DNA of 64,000 nucleotides from Angiostrongylus vasorum (lineage: Eukaryota > Nematoda > Chromadorea > Rhabditida > Metastrongylidae), in contig JADANN010000351.1 in the NCBI GenBank assembly GCA_018806985.1, forward strand, positions 372,001 through 436,000, written 5' to 3'. This document shows, piece by piece, positions 58,001 through 64,000 of the stretch. Every line of letters starts with the position of its first letter. The stretch's first letter is position 1. The translations under genes were made by a program, and so were the position numbers. The notes below the pieces were generated by a model. That model was not told where the DNA came from and did not search any database. It was given only the letters and a program-made list of their open reading frames with translations.

Positions 58001-58265
58001 ATAAAGCGTATGAACGACAACCGATGAAGAAGAGCCGTTGGTGACTGGATATTCCTCGGAATGTCAAAGATGCTGCAGGAAGACCACTGAGCTAATCGTC
58101 AGAGTTCTCCATATAAACCGTCGAATAAAGAAATGCTGCTCAAAGAGACCCTAGAGTGAGCATAACCCATTGCACCACTGTTGCAAGCGACAGGGAGAAA
58201 TGGAAATTTACTTGCACCGGCCCGAGCCACTTGACGATCAACGAGACGATAGGTGATGCAGGTGA
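55060..58265 (+). pseudogene. RTE-A retrotransposon, third long copy, decayed
   Basis: The order of parts matches the copy at 41581-44900: leader (about 55060-55430), endonuclease (about 55436-56300: GDFNAET, EIDHTM), linker (about 56370-56780), reverse transcriptase (about 56860-57560: LTFIDLKKA) and C-terminal part (about 57560-58250), ending GATCAACGAGACGATAGGTGAT. The catalytic FADD region is deleted near 57550, where KKSLTKRYSRGTDWF joins upstream and downstream parts. There are many stops. A family A SINE is inserted at 55696-55978. Confidence 0.85.
55696..55978 (+). repeat. SINE family A copy inserted inside an RTE-A copy
   Basis: Full-length copy from GGGCGCGTGTAGCGCAGTGG to GCCGAGAGCTTCATCC and TTATTATT. 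It interrupts the endonuclease of the RTE copy. Flanks TACGAGCTGACATA (55682-55695) and TACGGGCTGACATA (55979-55992) are a 14-bp target duplication with one difference, so the SINE is younger than the RTE copy. Confidence 0.9.
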
Positions 58266-58496
58266 TAGCACAGAACTGGAGTAATTGTTCCATCTGATAA
58301 TACTGAGCTGAAAAAAGTAGGTAGAGGTTAGAGGCCTCCATTGTAGGCCCGAGGAATTCCACGCTGCTTGTTGTTTTCTTTTGAGTTCTTCTATTAAGTG
58401 GTTATACTGCACATTACTACGCTTATCGTTGTAGCTACCATTGGAATTATTGTTATGAGAATAACAGCTATGTTTGGACTGCGAAAATAAGGTTAG

Positions 58497-58778
58497 GCGA
58501 TAAACAGAAGATTCGGCGTCGATCAATCCTAAAGGATGTGTCACACATTCCACTTCGCTAAGCATCGTTAAAAGTAATTGAATGCTTGTCAGGCCTATAC
58601 ATCGATTTTTGGTGGCCTACTAATGTATCAAATCAGCGTTGCTGTCCTCGAAAACATCCGGTACCAAACTACCGGCACCGGAGACATAGCACGCTCGGTG
58701 AAGCTGGCGCGCGGGATCGAATGAACGCCCACGTTTTTGTTGCAGGACACCTCTGACTACTGCGCTACAAGCGCGAGA
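58497..58778 (-). repeat. SINE family A copy, diverged
   Basis: On plus: tail GATAAACAGAAGATTCGGCG, body AGTAATTGAATGC, core AAACATCCGGTACCAAACT, head GACTACTGCGCTACAAGCGC. Confidence 0.75.
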
Positions 58779-58779
58779 T

Positions 58780-59320
58780 TATAGAAATATAATGCTTTAA
58801 GTTTAAAAAAAAGATGGATAATAAACGAGAATTTTAGTGCCGTCATATCGTGTGTGGTAATCCTAACGTCCGTCGACACCAACACAGATGCTCGAGCAGC
58901 GTTCCAAAAAACCGATGATGGGGTGAACTTACGACAATCGCCGAGATTCGCAGCACAACACGCTGTGCCCATACAGGCTGCAAAAAGTGGAAAGAATGGT
59001 GGGTCAAAGACACGGATACAGTTTTAGACCAAAACGTATCTTATTATGCTTATGCATTTTTGATACGATCAATCCGTGCTAAGAAAGTAAAATAATCGCA
59101 GTTTTGACTGAACAGTGCTTCTAATCGTCCAAATGTACGCAAATTGCAGAATCGCATGTATTCCGCTAAAAGTTCTGTGAGTTCCTTCTTTTAGGTTGTA
59201 TTAGTAGGTAAGCGGCTGAGACTTTGACTGACAGTTCAAATACGGCAAGAATTTTGAACCTCGTCTATATCATGCTCGAAAGAGGGTTTTTTGAAATTTG
59301 GCTGACATACACAAAATCAT
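58780..59320. other. Sequence without a recognised feature
   Basis: AT-rich; no gene or repeat assignment possible by eye. Confidence 0.5.
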
Positions 59321-59324
59321 AAGA

Positions 59325-59705
59325 AACGAGTAGTGCAGTGGCAGTGATCTCGTTTATTACGCAAACAGCTTAGCCCACCTAGGTGCTGGTTCGACGATGC
59401 GATGGCCCAACGAGGCCTCTCAGCACTCGAGGCTCGAAAAATTCGCACCAGACTAATCTAAGGCAAGCTAACTCCATCAAATTTGTATGGGAACGCCACA
59501 TAGCGGCTATATCATGATTTTAGTGAGCACTGAATGGATCGGCATTTAAAGAGTTGTTGAGAAAGAGGAAAAAATCCTCAATGAGCAATGAAAGCCACAC
59601 GCAAAAATCGTAGACCTTTGTAGATGGCGGAGGTGAGGAAACTATTCGAATTCAACGAGTGCTGCTACAGTGTGATCCATGTGATGTCGGGTCATGAAGT
59701 GAAAA
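59325..59705 (+). repeat. SINE family B copy, full length, diverged
   Basis: Head AACGAGTAGTGCAGTGGCAG, B box GGTTCGACGATGC, core remnant AAAATTCGCACCAGACTAATC, body AAAATCCTCAATGAGCAATG, terminus GATGTCGGGTCATGAAG. Confidence 0.72.
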
Positions 59706-59709
59706 AACG

Positions 59710-60440
59710 GGCACACAGAATTAAACGACACTAGGAAATTCTGATCGAAGAAAATTTTCGCTCCTAAAGGTCCATCGTAATAAGCTTAGGCAAGAAGGAG
59801 TAAGGTCATTCAACCTCTACCAAAGGATCTTAATAAAATAGCGCAAAAAAAATCCGTTGGTTTAACACGAATTTTTAATTTTGTTATGTATTTTACTGAC
59901 CGTAGTCATTAAACCGTGATCACAGCAATTCGTTCAAACGACATGACTTCTTCGGTTGGACATGACTTTGATGACCGACAACCAGCCAAACCGATTAAGG
60001 TATTAAGGGTAGGACCCAGAAAAAAGGTGCTTTGAAACAACATGTCATTTTCAGAAAAAAAGTGGAGATAAATAAAGCCAGTAAGTTTTAGGATGATAAA
60101 GCTGAACAATTCAATCAGAAAGGAACTTGAAACCAAAGAGCCGGTAGCAGCCCAACAGTGACGGATAAGATCATCGAAAAGGATTACCCATCACAAGAAT
60201 GAACGGAAGCGACAACGAATGATTCAGTTTTCCAAACGGAGAAGCGATCACGAGTGATTCAGTTTTCCAAATGGACTGAAATCGTTAAAGGACGCATCAT
60301 CATGGAATCTAAAATGAAAATCACTAAAACTGAGAACAATGTGAGCTTGAAGGATATGTCGAGCAGAAGAATTACCAGTGAAATACAGGGAAGACATTTC
60401 CACGAAGAGTTCCTGTTCTGAAGTGCACATCTGTCTCGCC
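59710..60440. other. Sequence upstream of the acidic gene candidate
   Basis: A 35-bp-spaced near duplication (GATTCAGTTTTCCAAA at 60221 and 60256) and an open stretch reading KWTEIVKGRIIMESKMKI to a stop at 60419 may be degraded exon sequence of the acidic gene candidate. Confidence 0.35.
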
Positions 60441-60444
60441 ACAG

Positions 60445-61054
60445 GTACACACCAATCCATTCCAAATTGAGCACGAATAAGACAAGTTCCACGAATTTTA
60501 CTGATTTGCCAGATGAAACTTCAATGTTGACAGCTGCCGTTGACAGATTACCACCTAAAAACGTCACGGATATTTCTTTTCTGGATGTTAAAGGTGACGA
60601 TGAAAAGACAGACGTAGGTGTGAGTTCTGAAACTTGGTAGCACTTTTGACGAAATGTAAAGACGATTCATTATTGTAACTTTCAGAGAATCTGGCCACCT
60701 AGTTAGCAATTTATAAAGCTATAATTCCTTATTACTAGCTCAATCTAAGCTTCTGGAGAATGGACAAAAAAACAAATTGAAAGAACATGTAATCTATTAA
60801 AACGACTATGCATGTGAATATGAAATTACTACATGAAACTACCACTAGTTTTTTTATTTCTAGATTCAGAAATCGATAACTACGGAATGGATAAAGATTC
60901 GGAAGAATATGCTGAGAGTAGTGTAGAGAAACGTGGAAGGGAATCGCTGGTGTCACTACCGTCAGAAGTCGGTAGTCGTTCTCTTTCAGAAGGAAATCAG
61001 CTAGCAATGACAACCACAACCACAGAAACCAATGCTTCTTCGCTCGAACGATGA
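60445..61054 (+). CDS. Putative acidic protein, two exons (60445-60617, 60864-61054)
   Basis: The first segment follows a CGCCACAG acceptor and reads ..DLPDETSMLTAAVDRLPPK to FLDVKGDDEKTDV, with a donor G|GTGTGAGT. A 246-bp intron ends TTTATTTCTAG. The second segment opens DSEIDNYGMDKDSEEYAESS and runs through SLPSEVGSRSLSEG to a TGA. Only this donor choice keeps the second segment open. The composition (Asp, Glu, Ser) looks like a disordered acidic protein. Upstream exons are unknown, and no family is recognised. Confidence 0.4.
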
Positions 61055-61059
61055 AGAGA

Positions 61060-61535
61060 GATTACAAATTGAGTTCGACAGTGATAAAAATAAGAGTGAT
61101 CATGGTTATGATGAAGAGAATTCAGCAAACGAAGAAGCAGAAAATAACACTTAATGTAAAGTAAACCAATAAACACAAAAGCGCCCAAAGTACAGTGAAG
61201 GAGAAAAAGTGGAGTGAAGAGGAGCGTATGAAGAATGTTGAAGATGATACAATAGAAACAAACAAAAAAACAAAGGGTCGTCAAGAGTCAAAGTAGAACA
61301 ACATTAAGGGGCTACTGCTTCGATTAAAAAAATCGATAGAGAAAAAGGAGAAGAAAACTGTAAAAGGAAACAAGAAGAAAGGAGAGAGAAGGAGGAGAGA
61401 ATAGAAGAAAATGGTCAAGGAAGAAGCACTGAGGACGATGGGCACATAGAAGTTGAAGTGTCAAAGGCAGCACGGCATGGAAGCGATGAGAAACCAGACA
61501 CGAAAAAACAGGTATTCACAGGTTTCACATGGTAA
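61060..61535 (+). pseudogene. Lys/Glu-rich coding-like stretch in several frames
   Basis: After the TGA at 61052, the next frame reads EERLQIEFDSDKNKSDHGYD and EENSANEEAENNT then stops (61153). Further pieces read VKEKKWSEEERMKNVEDDT (about 61196-61255) and STEDDGHIEVEVSKAARHGS (about 61428-61490), the latter ending at a CAG|GTATTC donor-like site. The pieces resemble the preceding acidic segment but lie in different frames, so this is a decayed or wrongly spliced continuation. Purine-rich low-complexity DNA could also give this pattern. Confidence 0.3.
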
Positions 61536-62139
61536 CAGGTATTAAATTTTTTCCATTCACTAACTTCGCCGACTAAAAAATTTAATGAAATTCTTAGTTG
61601 TGCAGTTGCAGAAAAACGATTGAAAAAAATAATAAAAAGGAGAAGAAGGACGATAAAGAATGAAATGATAAGGATGGGGGAAAATGAAGGGAAGGCAGAA
61701 TAATCTACAGTAAAGGGTAAAATCGAAAGTGACGAAACGAACATGAGCCTTTAAACTCCCCTTTGGACCACGAATCCTGTGGCTTAATTTAAGCCTGCTT
61801 AATTCTATTTCACTTGCAGTGTGATACTCAGGAAAATTACTTCACGAATTCTACTCATGAGTGAAAAGAAACGTGTACTGCTACATCGTTTACAGGCTCA
61901 ACAGCCCACAAAAATCGAAAAAAGAAAGCCAATGTTAGAATCAATTCAGAACTGATATTACCTATCTCCACCGTATCCCGTTATTCCTTCAGCAACTCTT
62001 ATGAATATCAGCTGAAGTCTCTAATTGTCAGTGACATAGCTCTGAAATGAGGATATCAACAACGTTCACTTTAGGTATGACAGTCATTTTCAATGTTTTC
62101 ATAGAGAATGTAAGTATGTATAGCTTACCGGATTCTGTC

Positions 62140-62262
62140 GTAGAATGGGATTACTCCCAGTTAAGCTTTCTGATGGAAACGTCAAGCCTTTTTTCGGCTT
62201 CGGTGACCCTGTTAGAGAACTGAATCCTCACTGACGATAAAGCGGAAAACCACTGGACTGAT
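62140..62262 (-). repeat. Repeat family C, 5' fragment
   Basis: Plus-strand AGAATGGGATTACTCCCAG, CTGATGGAAACGTCAAGCC and AAGCGGAAAACCACTGGAC match the 5' third of the family. Confidence 0.55.
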
Positions 62263-62299
62263 ATTTCTTTATCTATTTACATGACATCGACACCATGTG

Positions 62300-62630
62300 C
62301 CGACTATAGCACTCTTTCAAATGGTTCCCCTCTTCAAATTCATCACCCGCAAAGGTCATCGGACCTAGCGTATGGTTTCGGCTGATACTTGATGACTTTG
62401 CCTTCTTCATGAACGTCATTACGTGTTGTTCCAGTCGATTCTGCTTAAAACCGTTGGATCGCTCTACGAGAGTGTTCCTAAGCAGTAATGCCCTTGTAGA
62501 TCGGAGAGAGTTTTCCCAGACGACTCTGGCACCTATTTAAGGTATGGAGGGCTTTGTTAGTCAGTGAGGGTTTTAGTCAGAGATCATGTGTGCATTCCAC
62601 GGCATCTCTAACCATTGCGCTTTCCGCGTT
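62300..62630 (-). repeat. SINE family B-like copy, diverged
   Basis: On plus: GATACTTGATGACTTTGCC, CGTCATTACGTGTTGTTCC, core CCCAGACGACTCTGGCACC, and head CTAACCATTGCGCTTTCCGCG. Confidence 0.5.
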
Positions 62631-63114
62631 CTATTAAAGTGCTATGTACCACGAAACAACCAGTACTTTTTCTACACTGGAAAATAATCCTATTAAGGCT
62701 AATACAATTGTCACTTACTCCATTGCATGGATAAATCCTCTAGGTTCATTTTGATTTCAAATTTAGGCCAATAGAACTAAAGTGATCCTCAATGACGCGC
62801 AGAATAGGCACCCTCAGCCACCAAAACTTCTGGTACAACTTCCGTCGTGTTTTTACAGTCCATCAGGTAATATTCTCTTGTTATTTACTAGTGACCTAGT
62901 ATTAAAATATAAATTGCGCGAGTATAAAAGTGTGCTTTGTTCTTATGATGAGATCTCAACAGAATGGGCTATGAGATCTCAACAGAATGGACTTTTTCTT
63001 AAAGAATTAGATCCTAGAGAAGCAGATTATAAATGGTAATGATAAAATCAAACAATATCAATAAAATATCAATAGTATAAGTATATATTAGATATAAATA
63101 TCTCAAACAATACC
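62630..63114. other. AT-rich sequence without a supported gene
   Basis: Holds an 85-codon frame at 62782 and a tandem 21-bp duplication (GAGATCTCAACAGAATGG at 62950 and 62971). Confidence 0.45.
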
Positions 63115-63950
63115 AACATTAGTATATCAAGCCTTGCTTTCGCCGACAACATCATCACCTTCTCAAGAAGTACCAGTAAAGCACAAAATCGGAAGAAGAC
63201 ACAGTTCATGAAAAACCCATGGCGATGGTGAGAGGATTGAACTTGATGGTTCTTTGATTGCAGAGATCATTCGCACGTATACCTTGGGCGATCAACTCAC
63301 ATGAAAAACGATATGAAGGAAGAATTAGATAGAAAAACGAGAGCAGCTTGGGCGGCATTCGGGACTCCCAAAAAAGCCACCCAACACCAACAAGCGGATC
63401 CAAACTTCCGCGCTTACCTTTCGATTAAACATTCCTCCCTAAAGCTCATTTGAGCAGTAAAGACGTTGGTTGATACTTCAACCACGCCAAGAATGCTGCG
63501 CACAACTCGCAGAGCTCTTGAACAATGTCTTCTGAAATATAGCCGGCACTCTCAATACCAAGCCGGAATGCGAAGCTCTCATCTTCGAAATCTGTCACAT
63601 CTTCTAGACCCAGGAGAATATACAGCGATAGCGAAACATGGGCCGATCATATAATAAGGAGAACAGACGATGGATAGACGAAAAGAACTGTGGAGTGGAC
63701 TTCACGAGAATGCAGGCGTCCCCTAGGGCGACCACCTACGTGTTGGACGTGTTCGTAACCAAATTTAATCGGCTGTACTCTCCGCTGCATTTGTTTTACA
63801 GATCACTGTATGAGACTCGCACGCGCCATGCATGCTGGGATTAGAGCACCACCATGGACGACGATTTTGAGGGAAAGAAACGAATGGCAAATGTGTTAGG
63901 GTCCGTCCAACTCGTTGAGACGGACAGTCCAAGTATCAAAGTAAGTTAAA
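63115..63950 (+). pseudogene. RTE-B retrotransposon, 3' third (reverse transcriptase end)
   Basis: This is a second RTE lineage. It reads LAFADNIITFSRS at about 63135 (active site FADD changed to FADN), RKKTQFMKN, MKNDMKEELDRKTRAAWAAF at about 63305-63365, RTTRRALEQCLLKYSRHSQ at about 63490-63550, then RSYNKENRRW, in the place of the family's cysteine-poor C-terminal region. The tail ends GTCCAAGTATCAAAGTAAGT near 63946. Stops and frameshifts show it is dead. Confidence 0.75.
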
Positions 63951-64000
63951 AATAAAATCAACGCTTAGCAATATCGGCGAAATAACTAACCATTCCTCCA

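Overview
The window looks like repeat-rich, AT-rich nuclear DNA of a strongylid nematode, most likely a hookworm-type species (Ancylostoma/Necator group). Three things point there: one fully readable nematode gene with short introns and a trans-splice-like 5' acceptor; several copies of an RTE-clade non-LTR retrotransposon whose protein I recognise as very abundant in hookworm assemblies; and dozens of short tRNA-like repeats. Species is an inference; no database search was run. There is nothing bacterial, and no CRISPR, operon or rRNA signal.

The one clear host gene is arx-2/Arp2 (actin-related protein 2, a subunit of the Arp2/3 actin-nucleating complex), on the minus strand from 49942 to 35593. 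All ten exons can be placed to the base. They join in frame into 395 codons, the usual Arp2 length, with no internal stop. Five introns are 68-145 bp; the others are swollen by mobile DNA, most of all intron 6 (7.8 kb).

Intron 6 is a nest of transposons. An old, badly decayed RTE copy (about 39.47-41.58 and 44.90-45.92 kb) is split by a younger RTE copy (41581-44900, flanked by a duplicated target) and by a 538-bp TTAA-flanked inverted-repeat element (45065-45602). Intron 8 holds a perfect 79-bp-arm palindrome (38279-38440). Intron 3 holds three different SINE-like repeats.

The rest (1-35 kb and 50-64 kb) is mostly repeats. Family A is a tRNA-headed SINE ending in TTTATCC units, about 20 copies. 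Family B is a second tRNA-headed SINE with about 13 copies. A and B have different heads and tails but share a central ~45-bp core. Family C is a ~370-bp element whose 3' tail matches that of a second RTE lineage (RTE-B, 3' ends at 31.0 and 63.9 kb). Family D is a ~260-295-bp inverted-repeat element. There are also foldback elements carrying an AACCTCG end motif, diverged tandem repeats and microsatellites. A third long RTE-A copy (55.06-58.26 kb) carries a family A SINE inside it.

Other possible host exons are weak: a signal-peptide first exon at 54872, a two-exon acidic coding segment at 60.4-61.05 kb, an Asp-rich reading frame at 24836, a membrane-type reading frame at 26.8-27.1 kb and two charged reading frames at 17954 and 27621. 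The first 24 kb shows no convincing gene.
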